Of a stretch of 64,000 nt of DNA, positions 56,839-63,897 are shown one piece after another. The first letter of the stretch is position 1. Every line of letters starts with the position of its first letter. The notes beneath the pieces are model-generated. The model worked only from the letters and a program-made list of their open reading frames with translations. It ran no database searches and was not told the origin of the DNA. The stretch is from MB1-2 sp046566065. GTDB lineage: Bacteria > Actinomycetota > CADDZG01 > WHSQ01. Location: positions 1-64,000 of the forward strand of contig JBKHXK010000013.1 of the NCBI GenBank assembly GCA_046566065.1. The letters are read 5' to 3'. Position numbers and translations under genes: made by a program.

Positions 56839-57942
56839 GTGCTGGACCCCTCGACGACGTATGCCTTCAGCGACACTGAGGCGTTCGCGACCGCGTCCGA
56901 GGACAAGACCGGATCGGGTTACGTCTACGCGCGCTGGGCGAATCCGACCGTGGATGCCTTCGAGGCGGCCGTTGCAGACCTGGAAGGGGCCGAGGAGGCC
57001 CAGGCCTTCTCGTCGGGCATGGCGGCGATCTCGAACGTCCTACTGGGCCTCTGCCGGTCCGGCGATCGCATCGTGGCAGCACGTCAGCTTTACGGCGGCA
57101 CCTACGCGCTGTTCGACCACGTGCTGCCTCGCTACGGCATCACCGCGACGTTGGCCGACGTCTCGGATCTCTCCGTCATCCGTGACTCCTGCACCGGAGC
57201 GAAACTTCTCTACTGCGAGACGATCGGGAATCCGATCGTCGAGGTCGCCGACCTTCCGGCTCTGGCAGAGGTGGCGGCCGACGCCTCCATCCCTCTGGTG
57301 GTCGACAACACCTTCGCCAGTCCGATGCTCTGTCGCCCCCTGGAGTACGGAGCCTCCCTCGTCCTTCATTCGGCGACCAAGTTCCTGGGCGGTCATTACG
57401 ACCTCACGGGTGGGGTCGTCTGCGGCTCGTCGGAGCTGCTGGAACCCATCCAAGAGCTCGCCATGGAGCTGGGGCCGACCATGTCCCCCTTCACGGCATG
57501 GCTGGCCATGCGCGGGATGGCGACGATGGCTCTGCGCGTCGAGCGCTGTAGCGCGAACGCCTTGGCGGTCGCAGGATTCCTAGCAGGGCACGATGAGGTA
57601 GAGGCGGTCAACTACCCGGGCCTAGCAGACGACCGCAGCCATCAGCTTGCCCAGACGATGCTCGGGGGGCGGGGCGGCGGGGTCCTTGGGTTCTCACTGA
57701 CGGGTGGACGCAAGCGCGCAACGCGCTTCCAGGACGAGCTTCGCTTGATCAAGCCCGCCGCCTCCCTCGGGGGAACACAGTCGGTGATCGTGCACGCCGC
57801 CAGCGTCACGCACACGCAGCTCTCCGCGGAAGAGTTAGTGGCGGCCTCGATCTCTGAGGGCTTCTGTCGCTTGTCGGTGGGCGTCGAGGATCCTGACGAT
57901 CTGATCGCCGACCTTCAAGCAGCGATAGACGCTAGTTCCTAG
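56839..57942 (+). CDS. Trans-sulfuration PLP enzyme (cystathionine gamma-synthase/lyase family); true start upstream
   Basis: A fold-type I PLP enzyme of the Cys/Met metabolism family. It has VYARWANPTVDAFEAAVADL, AFSSGMAAISNVLL, VVDNTFASPMLCRPLEYGAS, the PLP Lys (Lys181 in LHSATKFLGGHYDLTGGV), and SLGGTQSVIVHAASVTHTQL with the C-terminal ISEGFCRLSVGVEDPDDLI. The exact reaction (CGS, CGL or methionine gamma-lyase) is not decidable here. From the GTG at 56839 it has 367 residues, but family-like sequence (ETRAVHPPRPP, then EPVAP) continues 20 codons upstream in frame without any ATG, GTG or TTG. The real start may be the CTA at 56776, preceded by AGGGAG. It converges with gpsA, 11 bases overlapping. 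Confidence 0.88.
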   Translation: MLDPSTTYAFSDTEAFATASEDKTGSGYVYARWANPTVDAFEAAVADLEGAEEAQAFSSGMAAISNVLLGLCRSGDRIVAARQLYGGTYALFDHVLPRYGITATLADVSDLSVIRDSCTGAKLLYCETIGNPIVEVADLPALAEVAADASIPLVVDNTFASPMLCRPLEYGASLVLHSATKFLGGHYDLTGGVVCGSSELLEPIQELAMELGPTMSPFTAWLAMRGMATMALRVERCSANALAVAGFLAGHDEVEAVNYPGLADDRSHQLAQTMLGGRGGGVLGFSLTGGRKRATRFQDELRLIKPAASLGGTQSVIVHAASVTHTQLSAEELVAASISEGFCRLSVGVEDPDDLIADLQAAIDASS

Positions 57943-58984
57943 ATACGTCGTCGTTGATCTCGAGGTACTCCTCGATCCCGGCGAACTCCGAACGGATCTC
58001 ACGGGAAAGCAGGTCGGTCACGACGGTATCGAGGTCCACTCCCTCGTGGCATACCTTGACGACGCTCTCGGTGATCGGCATCCACACTCCTGCTTCCAGA
58101 CCCAGCTCGAGGATGGGCTTACAGCTCTTCACGCCTTCGGCGACCATGTTCATGGAGCCGATGATGTCGTCGATCTTTCGTCCTTTTCCGAGCTCTATCC
58201 CGACGGAGTGGTTGCGTGACTGAGGGCTCGCGCAGGTAGCCATGAGGTCTCCGACGCCGGCTAAGCCCAGGAAGGTCAGAGGTTGCGCCCCGAACTTCAC
58301 ACTGAAGCGTGCCATCTCTGCGAGCCCTCGTGTCATCACGGTGGCCTTGGTGTTGTCCCCGAATCCCAGCCCGTCTGCCATCCCGGCGGCGATGGCGATG
58401 ACGTTCTTGAAAGCCCCACCGAGCTCACACCCCACGACGTCGCTGTTCGTATAGCAACGGAACGTGGGTGCGTGAAAGATGTCCTGGAGCCGACGCGCGG
58501 TGTCCTCGTCCTTGCACGCGACGGTCGACGCCGCAGGGAACCCTTGGACGACCTCCTTCGCCAGGTTCGGGCCCGTCAGCACCGAGACGCACGAGTCGGT
58601 GATCCCGTCGACCTCCTCTTGCATCACCTGGGACATCCGCTTGCGCGTCTCGACCTCTAGGCCCTTGGTCAAGCTCGTGTAGCAGGGCTTGTTCCCGGCG
58701 ATCTCCGCAACGTCCTTCAGAACGCCTCGGAAGCCATGGGACGGAACCCCCATCACGATCACAGAGGCTCCGTGCAGTGCCTTCTCGAGGTCGTTCGTGG
58801 CCTCGAGGTTCTCGGGCAGGGCCACGTCTGGAAGGTACTCAGGGTTCTCGTGGTAGAGGTTGATCGTCTCGGCCAGCTCCGGCCGGCGCGCCCACAGCAC
58901 CGTGTCGTATTCGTTCTTCTTGGCGACCAGGGACGCGGTTGCGGTGCCCCAGGAACCCGCTCCGATGAAAGCGATCTTCGTCAC
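57932..58984 (-). CDS. gpsA: Glycerol-3-phosphate dehydrogenase (NAD(P)+)
   Basis: Makes sn-glycerol 3-phosphate from dihydroxyacetone phosphate for phospholipid synthesis. The 350-residue protein has the N-terminal Rossmann motif KIAFIGAGSWGTATASLVAK and the conserved region SVLTGPNLAKEVVQGFPAA. The catalytic-lysine region is ELGGAFKNVIAIAAGMADGL, followed by GFGDNTKATVMTRGLAEM. It starts at GTG 58984, overlapping the plsC stop (GTGA); the open frame upstream is plsC shadow. Coupling gpsA with an acyltransferase makes biochemical sense. Confidence 0.96.
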   Translation of the reverse strand: MTKIAFIGAGSWGTATASLVAKKNEYDTVLWARRPELAETINLYHENPEYLPDVALPENLEATNDLEKALHGASVIVMGVPSHGFRGVLKDVAEIAGNKPCYTSLTKGLEVETRKRMSQVMQEEVDGITDSCVSVLTGPNLAKEVVQGFPAASTVACKDEDTARRLQDIFHAPTFRCYTNSDVVGCELGGAFKNVIAIAAGMADGLGFGDNTKATVMTRGLAEMARFSVKFGAQPLTFLGLAGVGDLMATCASPQSRNHSVGIELGKGRKIDDIIGSMNMVAEGVKSCKPILELGLEAGVWMPITESVVKVCHEGVDLDTVVTDLLSREIRSEFAGIEEYLEINDDVSRN

Positions 58985-59706
58985 GCTGCAACTCGCTTCG
59001 GGCGTCTGCGATCCGGTACCGCAGGACGCAGGCTGGCAACCAGGCGGCGCACCTCGTCCATGACCTCGGCGCTGACGCGCTGCCAATCCTCGGGTGAACC
59101 TGGATCCCCCTGCACGGCAAGAGCTTCCCCTACTCGGACGCAGATGTCTTGCTTCGGAGGCCACCAGCGCTTGGCGAATCCTTTCGGCCAGACGTTCGCC
59201 GTCCCCCACACCGCTGTGGGAACCACCGGCGCGCCCGTTGCGAGGGCCAGACGAGCGATCCCCGTCTTGGCGGCCATCGGATTCAGGTCGGGATCGTCGG
59301 TGATGGTTCCCTCGGGAAAGATGACGATCAGTTCTCCTTGCCGCAGGGCCTCGATCGCCTGGTCGAGCGCCATCGGAGCATCCGGCGTGCCTCTATGGAC
59401 CGGGATCTGTTTGGCGCCTTTGATGATCCAAGCGATCCGACGGTCGTCGAACAGCTCCGCTTTCGCCAAGAAGCGGGGTTTGCGACCGACGAGGTCCACC
59501 ACGTAAGCGGCTGCGAGCGGATCCAGGAAAGAGATGTGATTGACCGCCACCAGAGCAGGCCCTTGCTTGGGGATGTTCTCCAGTCCCTCGAGGTGCCACC
59601 TGAACCAGGTCGCCATCCAGGGCTTGATGATGGCTCTCGCCAGTTGGTAAGTGGGTTCCACGGCTCCCCCGAGCGACCGATCACTATGACCTAACAGGTC
59701 ATCCAC
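58981..59706 (-). CDS. plsC: 1-acylglycerol-3-phosphate O-acyltransferase (PlsC family)
   Basis: Makes phosphatidic acid. A 241-residue acyltransferase with the HX4D motif VAVNHISFLDPLAA, KQIPVHRGTPD, the FPEGT motif VIFPEGTITDDPD, and the substrate region GAPVVPTAVWGT. The start is uncertain: the GTG at 59706 is annotated, but the family-like part begins at VEPTYQLARAI, so the GTG at 59661 (after GGGGGAG) is also possible and would leave the nearby palindrome outside the gene. It overlaps gpsA by four bases. Confidence 0.92.
   Translation of the reverse strand: MDDLLGHSDRSLGGAVEPTYQLARAIIKPWMATWFRWHLEGLENIPKQGPALVAVNHISFLDPLAAAYVVDLVGRKPRFLAKAELFDDRRIAWIIKGAKQIPVHRGTPDAPMALDQAIEALRQGELIVIFPEGTITDDPDLNPMAAKTGIARLALATGAPVVPTAVWGTANVWPKGFAKRWWPPKQDICVRVGEALAVQGDPGSPEDWQRVSAEVMDEVRRLVASLRPAVPDRRRPKRVAA
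59686..59702. promoter_or_regulatory. Palindrome between plsC and a metallophosphoesterase gene
   Basis: A perfect 7-bp inverted repeat, ATGACCT-AAC-AGGTCAT, lies in the divergent region between plsC and the 59722 gene. A TATCAT hexamer (59708-59713) follows and could be a -10 box for the plus-strand gene. This is an operator-like site by shape only. Confidence 0.35.
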
Positions 59707-59721
59707 CTATCATACGGACCG

Positions 59722-60555
59722 ATGCAGGGACACCGTCTGACGATCGCCCAGTTCTCCGACATCCACTGTGGGCACATCATGTTCGACGAGAACCTGATGA
59801 ACAGTGCCATCGACGAGATCTGCGAACTGAAACCCGACCTCGTCGTGATGGCCGGTGACCTCACCTCTGAGGGCTATGCGCCTCAGTTCCGGCAAGCGAA
59901 GAGATATCTGGATCGGCTCTCCGATTTCGAGATGGTGGTGATCCCCGGCAACCACGACCTGATGAACGTGGGGTTCCTGCATTTCCGGGACGCCTTCGGC
60001 AAGTCGGATCGGGTGATGCGCATCCCGTTCGCCACCAAGGACGGCCACCCACAGCGGTACGCAACGGTCGTCGCCGTGAACTCCTCGAAGCCCGACCTGG
60101 CGGACGGCGAGGTCGGTCACATCCGCTACGACTGGATCCGCCAGAGCTACGAGTGGCCCGATGATTACCGGATCTTCGTGATCCATCACCACCTCGTCTC
60201 CGTCCCCGGCACGGGGAGGGAGCGGAACATCGTCTGGGACGCCGGCGATGTCCTGGCGCTGTTGACGGAGTTGGACGTGGACCTGGTCATGAGCGGTCAC
60301 AAGCACGTCCCGAACGTGTGGCAGTTCGGTGAGATGCTCCTCGTCAACAGCGGGACCTGTTCGAGCCACCGGGTGCGCGGCTACACGCGGCCCTCTTACA
60401 ACGTGATCGAGATCACCGATGAGCGCGTCCGGATCGTCCAGCGCTATCCGGGGGTCGGGGAGATCGTGGCGGCTACCTACGTACGGGACGAGAGGCGTTT
60501 GACGATGAACCCGCAACTCGCAGGCATGTTCAACCGCGGTGCCTGGAACATCTGA
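59722..60555 (+). CDS. Calcineurin-like metallophosphoesterase
   Basis: A 277-residue metallophosphoesterase with all dimetal-site motifs: QFSDIHCGH (Asp13, His15), VVMAGDLTSEG, VIPGNHDLMNVG, VIHHHLVSVPG and VMSGHKHVPNVW. It looks catalytically complete and is close to the cyclic-nucleotide phosphodiesterase/Icc group, though the substrate cannot be told from sequence. The ATG at 59722 follows a TATCAT box. It precedes the ABM gene by 34 bases. Confidence 0.92.
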   Translation: MQGHRLTIAQFSDIHCGHIMFDENLMNSAIDEICELKPDLVVMAGDLTSEGYAPQFRQAKRYLDRLSDFEMVVIPGNHDLMNVGFLHFRDAFGKSDRVMRIPFATKDGHPQRYATVVAVNSSKPDLADGEVGHIRYDWIRQSYEWPDDYRIFVIHHHLVSVPGTGRERNIVWDAGDVLALLTELDVDLVMSGHKHVPNVWQFGEMLLVNSGTCSSHRVRGYTRPSYNVIEITDERVRIVQRYPGVGEIVAATYVRDERRLTMNPQLAGMFNRGAWNI

Positions 60556-60589
60556 TGCTGAACCCTTCAATGAGAACAGGGGGCTTTTG

Positions 60590-60892
60590 ATGATCATCCG
60601 GATCTTCGACACGGCTATGGACCCCGGTGACATCGAGGAGGGCAAGAAGCTCTTCCGTGAGCAGGTGAGGCCGGCGTTCTTGGCCTTCGAGGGTTGCTCT
60701 GCGATCGAGATGGTGATCGGGGTCGAGGAACACTCCCAGGACCTCGTCGACATCGCTTCGATCTCGCACTGGGACAGCATGGAGGCCGTACAGGCCGCCA
60801 TCTCAACCGATGAGTACCAGGCGGCCCTGGCCGAGATCAAGAAGCTCTTCTCTCAGAGTCCTCTGATCCGCCACTTCGAGGTCGTGGAATAG
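60590..60892 (+). CDS. Antibiotic biosynthesis monooxygenase (ABM)-domain protein
   Basis: A 100-residue ferredoxin-fold ABM-like protein (MIIRIFDTAMDPGDIEEGKK; ISHWDSMEAVQAAISTDEYQ; SQSPLIRHFEVVE). Such small dimeric proteins include quinol monooxygenases. The substrate is unknown. The ATG at 60590 follows a CAGGGGG site; the frame upstream to 60539 overlaps the metallophosphoesterase stop and is not conserved. Confidence 0.8.
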   Translation: MIIRIFDTAMDPGDIEEGKKLFREQVRPAFLAFEGCSAIEMVIGVEEHSQDLVDIASISHWDSMEAVQAAISTDEYQAALAEIKKLFSQSPLIRHFEVVE

Positions 60893-60907
60893 GTCCCCCT
60901 AACCCGT

Positions 60908-60936
60908 TTGCATAGCGAACGTTTGTTCGCTATCAT
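60908..60936 (+). promoter_or_regulatory. Promoter with -35 TTGCAT and -10 TATCAT overlapping a LexA-type box
   Basis: TTGCAT (60908-60913) and TATCAT (60931-60936) are separated by exactly 17 bases, a good sigma-A-type promoter. The spacer is entirely taken up by an 18-base palindrome, so repressor binding would block it. Transcription would begin near 60943-60944, at or next to the GTG start of the zinc-ribbon gene, giving a leaderless mRNA. Confidence 0.7.
60914..60931. promoter_or_regulatory. LexA (SOS) box
   Basis: AGCGAAC-GTTT-GTTCGCT is a perfect palindrome with the CGAAC-N4-GTTCG core of Gram-positive and actinobacterial LexA boxes. It fills the spacer of the promoter at 60908-60936. 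It is the only such box I saw in the window. Confidence 0.75.
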
Positions 60937-60943
60937 GTCCGGC

Positions 60944-61153
60944 GTGAGAAAACTGACCGAACCCCAAGCTCATCGCGGCCGCGTTGCCATCATCGAGGGA
61001 GATTTCCCCGAGGGCATGCAGGCCCGCTGTGCGTGGTGCCGTGGAGTACACCCGGTCCAGGAGGGCGAGTTCGTCTCGTCCACCCGTCCGGGCAACGGCC
61101 CTTCGCGTCTCTTTCGTTGCTCTGAGTGTTCAGAGAAGGAGAGCGCGGCTTAG
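60944..61153 (+). CDS. Small zinc-ribbon protein, probably SOS-regulated and leaderless
   Basis: A 69-residue protein I do not recognise: a basic N-terminus (MRKLTEPQAHRGRVAIIEGD) followed by a CxxC...CxxC ribbon (CAWCRGVHPVQEGEF, LFRCSECSEKE) that could bind zinc. I chose the GTG at 60944 because it coincides with the predicted transcription start of the LexA-box promoter. The ATG at 60935 lies within the -10 box and the TTG at 60908 is the -35 box, so neither could be in the mRNA made from this promoter. It converges with the FrhB-like gene with four bases of overlap. A LexA box points to a DNA-damage role, which is inference. Confidence 0.72.
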   Translation: MRKLTEPQAHRGRVAIIEGDFPEGMQARCAWCRGVHPVQEGEFVSSTRPGNGPSRLFRCSECSEKESAA

Positions 61154-62307
61154 CCGGCGCTTCCTTCCGCTGCCTCGGCCCTAGCGGCCTGCAGCAACTG
61201 TTCCGTCGGCCATGCGGCCGAAGCATGAGGATCGAAAGGGTCAATACGCGCGCGCTGCTTGCGCGCCAGCCGGTCCATGACCTCCAGGGCGCCGGGTTCT
61301 TCCGTCGCGTCCCGGAGTTGGACCACCCCAGCCGCTACGGCGCGCTCTAGGTAGTCGCGCCCTTTCTCGGACCGGACGAGCACCATCGTCCAGCCCTCCA
61401 TCCCCAGCCCACCACAGGAGATGTCGGCGTGCTCGGCGGCGAAGTCCGGGCAGTGATGGCACCACTCGTTGGCATAAGGCCTGGCGTCCTTCAGGGGGAT
61501 GTCGACGTCCCTCCCGTCTTTCAGGGAAACGATGACCTTGCCTTTCACGTTCACTTTCGTGATGTCGGTGAGCGGGATCTGGCGCTCCTGCTGGACCTGG
61601 CCGACCATGAACGACTCGTAATCGAAGGTCTCGCAGCACATCAGGCCGATCACGAGCTTCACCGGCCGCGTCCAGCGTTTGATCCCCTCGGCGGCCATCT
61701 GACGCACCGCGGTCGATTCGCAAGACACTCCCACTAGGGCGACGCTCTTGCACTTGGCCGCCACCGCCTTCTTCAAACCGAGAGGCGTGGAGCAGTAGGT
61801 GTAGCGAGAGCCCGCTGTTTGCAGAAGCTCCTCGGAAGACCGCACCACCTTCGGCTCATCGAGCCAGGGCACCGTCTCCGACGGAGCGGCTAGGACCGCT
61901 CCGTCCAACTCTCCGGTGTCGAGCCCCCACGCCAGGAGGGCTGTGACCGCTCCCCCATCCTGACCTTTGGCCAGGATGCGTTCGTCGGCCGCACGCGCCA
62001 GCGTCTTGTAGATGTAGGTCCCCTCGGCCTGATCGGGGTCCCGTCTCTTCCCGTGAACCGCGTTCTCGATCAGATCGAGCGCCGGCCCCAGCCTGAGGCA
62101 TGCCATCGCACAGAGGGAACAGCCCTCTTCCCCATGGATGCAGTTGTCGAAGGGCGAAACAGCGTCTATCTGAACGGGATCGAAGTCCTGCAGCTCCAGA
62201 ACCTTGTGAGGGCAAGCAACGATGCACGCCGAGCAGCCACAGCAGATCTCGGTCGCCACGATCTCTTCGTAAAGATGCTTCCAGTGTTTCCGGTCGGGTT
62301 CGCTCAT
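61150..62307 (-). CDS. Coenzyme F420 hydrogenase/dehydrogenase beta-subunit (FrhB)-like protein
   Basis: A 385-residue iron-sulfur flavoprotein of the FrhB/FpoF family, which exchanges electrons with F420. N-terminal ferredoxin-type clusters are suggested by EICCGCSACIVACPHKVLEL and EEGCSLCAMACLRLG, and the family C-terminal domain has SRYTYCSTPLGLKKAV, VALVGVSCESTAVRQM, LVIGLMCCETFDYESF and PYANEWCHHCPDFAAEHADI. The ATG at 62307 follows a GAGAGG site; the frame upstream to 62367 is not conserved. It is divergent from cofC (73 bases), tying it to F420. Confidence 0.9.
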   Translation of the reverse strand: MSEPDRKHWKHLYEEIVATEICCGCSACIVACPHKVLELQDFDPVQIDAVSPFDNCIHGEEGCSLCAMACLRLGPALDLIENAVHGKRRDPDQAEGTYIYKTLARAADERILAKGQDGGAVTALLAWGLDTGELDGAVLAAPSETVPWLDEPKVVRSSEELLQTAGSRYTYCSTPLGLKKAVAAKCKSVALVGVSCESTAVRQMAAEGIKRWTRPVKLVIGLMCCETFDYESFMVGQVQQERQIPLTDITKVNVKGKVIVSLKDGRDVDIPLKDARPYANEWCHHCPDFAAEHADISCGGLGMEGWTMVLVRSEKGRDYLERAVAAGVVQLRDATEEPGALEVMDRLARKQRARIDPFDPHASAAWPTEQLLQAARAEAAEGSAG

Positions 62308-62379
62308 GCACCTCTCCGTGTTGCTCTGACGATGCGGCGACTTCCCTGGCGCCGGGCGACCGAACATTACCCTTCATGC

Positions 62380-63024
62380 ATGGACGCAGGGATACTGCCG
62401 GTTAAACGGATCGACCAGGCGAAAGGGCGTCTCTCCAGCCATTTCGACGATGAGCAGCGGGCGCTTATCGCAGGCGCTCTCGTAGCCGACGCGATCGAGC
62501 TCTGCGCCGGCACCGAGTTCCTCAGATGGTGGGTCGTGAGCGACGATCGGGAGGTGCTGCGGTCGGCCGAGAGTCGCGGGCTGGGGACCGTGGATGATCC
62601 AGGCGAGGGGCTGAACGTTGCCGTCGAGGCCGCCATCGCGGTGGCCTTGAAGGAGGGGGCGGATTCCGTCACCGTGATCCCGAGCGACGTACCGCTGGCC
62701 TTCCGGGGTGATCTCGTCGATCTCCTGGACACCGGCGCCACGAGTGATGTGGTGCTTGTCCCGAGCGAGAGAGATGGCGGGACGAACGGTTTGTTCATGG
62801 CTCCCCCGGATCTACTCCAGCCGAACTTCGGCCCGGGAAGCTTGCAGAAGCACCTCCAGACCGCCGAGCGCGCTTCGCTTCGGTGCGCGCTGCTGTCACT
62901 GCCCCGACTGTCGCTGGATCTGGACACGGTCGAAGACATACGGGCCTACCTAGCGAAGCCGAAGCATGCCGAGACGAACACGTCTCGTGTCTTGCAGGAG
63001 CTGGCTGCACTCGTTACGGAGTGA
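62380..63024 (+). CDS. cofC: 2-phospho-L-lactate/phosphoenolpyruvate guanylyltransferase (CofC/FbiD)
   Basis: Activates 2-phospholactate or PEP with GTP for coenzyme F420 synthesis. The 214-residue nucleotidyltransferase has the N-terminal GTP-binding LPVKRIDQAKGRLSSHFDDE, the metal site VTVIPSDVPLAFRGDLVDLL, DGGTNGLFMAPPDL and the C-terminal LSLDLDTVEDIRAYL. The ATG at 62380 was chosen over an ATG 4 bases upstream, which is out of frame. It is divergent from the FrhB-like gene. The rest of the F420 pathway is not in the window. Confidence 0.92.
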   Translation: MDAGILPVKRIDQAKGRLSSHFDDEQRALIAGALVADAIELCAGTEFLRWWVVSDDREVLRSAESRGLGTVDDPGEGLNVAVEAAIAVALKEGADSVTVIPSDVPLAFRGDLVDLLDTGATSDVVLVPSERDGGTNGLFMAPPDLLQPNFGPGSLQKHLQTAERASLRCALLSLPRLSLDLDTVEDIRAYLAKPKHAETNTSRVLQELAALVTE

Positions 63025-63421
63025 CCGACTCCTCGGTCTTGTTGGCAGATGGGCTCTGGGCAGCCTCTGCCGCCTTGGACAGAGCGACAGCCTCAGCCCG
63101 GCCCACCAGCTCCTCCAGGCGGGCGGGGGTTGGGACCCTCACTGCGCCCCCCGAGCTAAGCAGCATGCCGCTGGCCAGCGACGCGCCCCCGAGCAGCACC
63201 AGGACCACGGCCTTCACCTCTGACGGCTCCGAAGGCGCGTCGATGTCGCCCGCCCTCGCCCCGTCCTCGTAGCCGGCCGCCATGCCGAAGGAGTACCCGG
63301 CGAAAACGAACAAGCCGATCGCGAACAAGATGAATAAAGCTTGGACGAACCGGATCGTCCGCCGCTGGCGGGTGGGTGCGACGGGACCGCGGTGCGCCCC
63401 GCCGAGGGCTGCTCTCTTCAT
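63014..63421 (-). CDS. Membrane protein, unknown (135 aa)
   Basis: I do not recognise this family. The 135-residue protein has a basic N-terminus, a helix (FVQALFILFAIGLFVFAGYS), an acidic loop (EDGARAGDIDAPSEPSEVK), a second helix (AVVLVLLGGASLASGMLL) and a helical C-terminal tail (RLEELVGRAEAVALSKAAEA). The gene converges with cofC, overlapping by 11 bases. It lies downstream of HU, separated by a terminator. Confidence 0.7.
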   Translation of the reverse strand: MKRAALGGAHRGPVAPTRQRRTIRFVQALFILFAIGLFVFAGYSFGMAAGYEDGARAGDIDAPSEPSEVKAVVLVLLGGASLASGMLLSSGGAVRVPTPARLEELVGRAEAVALSKAAEAAQSPSANKTEESVTP

Positions 63422-63459
63422 ACCGTCACGATAGCGCGCCGCGATGAGCCAAAGGAAAA

Positions 63460-63479
63460 GGCCCCGGTCTCCCGGGGCC
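63460..63479 (-). terminator. Rho-independent terminator of the HU gene
   Basis: On the minus strand, an 8-bp GC-rich stem (GGCCCCGG/CCGGGGCC) with a 4-base loop is followed by CTTTTCCTTT. It lies 20 bases after the HU stop. Confidence 0.85.
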
Positions 63480-63499
63480 CTGTCCTGAATGTGTCTCGG

Positions 63500-63781
63500 C
63501 TACTTGCTACCGCCGACAGCTTCCTTGAATCCGGCTCCCGGCTTGAACGCGGGAACCTTGGTCGCCTTGATCTTGATCTCCTCACCGGTGCGGGGGTTAC
63601 GGGCCGTGCGAGCCGAGCGAGCTCTCCGCTCGAAGGTGCCGAAACCGGGAAGCTGCACGCGCTCACCCTTCTTGACCTGAGTGGTGATCGTGCTGATCGT
63701 GGCGTCGAGTACGTCGCCGACGACGCGCTTGTTCTCTCCGGTTGAGCTCGCGATCGATTCGATGAGTTCCTTCTTGTTCAA
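63500..63781 (-). CDS. hup: HU-family DNA-binding protein
   Basis: A 93-residue HU/IHF-type nucleoid protein with KKELIESIASSTGENKRVVG and the DNA-binding beta arm PGFGTFERRARSARTARNPR, then TGEEIKIKATKVPAFKPGAG. There is no long Lys/Ala-rich tail of the mycobacterial HupB type. It starts at TTG 63781, with a strong GGAGGAG three bases upstream. A U-rich terminator follows. Confidence 0.95.
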   Translation of the reverse strand: MNKKELIESIASSTGENKRVVGDVLDATISTITTQVKKGERVQLPGFGTFERRARSARTARNPRTGEEIKIKATKVPAFKPGAGFKEAVGGSK

Positions 63782-63897
63782 ACTCTCCTCCTTGGCAGGA
63801 CTTCTTGCGGATAGGCCGCGGGCTACCCTATAGGCCGCCGGCCCCGAAAAGACGGTAAATCGGGCGCTGCAGGCCGGATTTCAAGCGTTTCCGCAGG

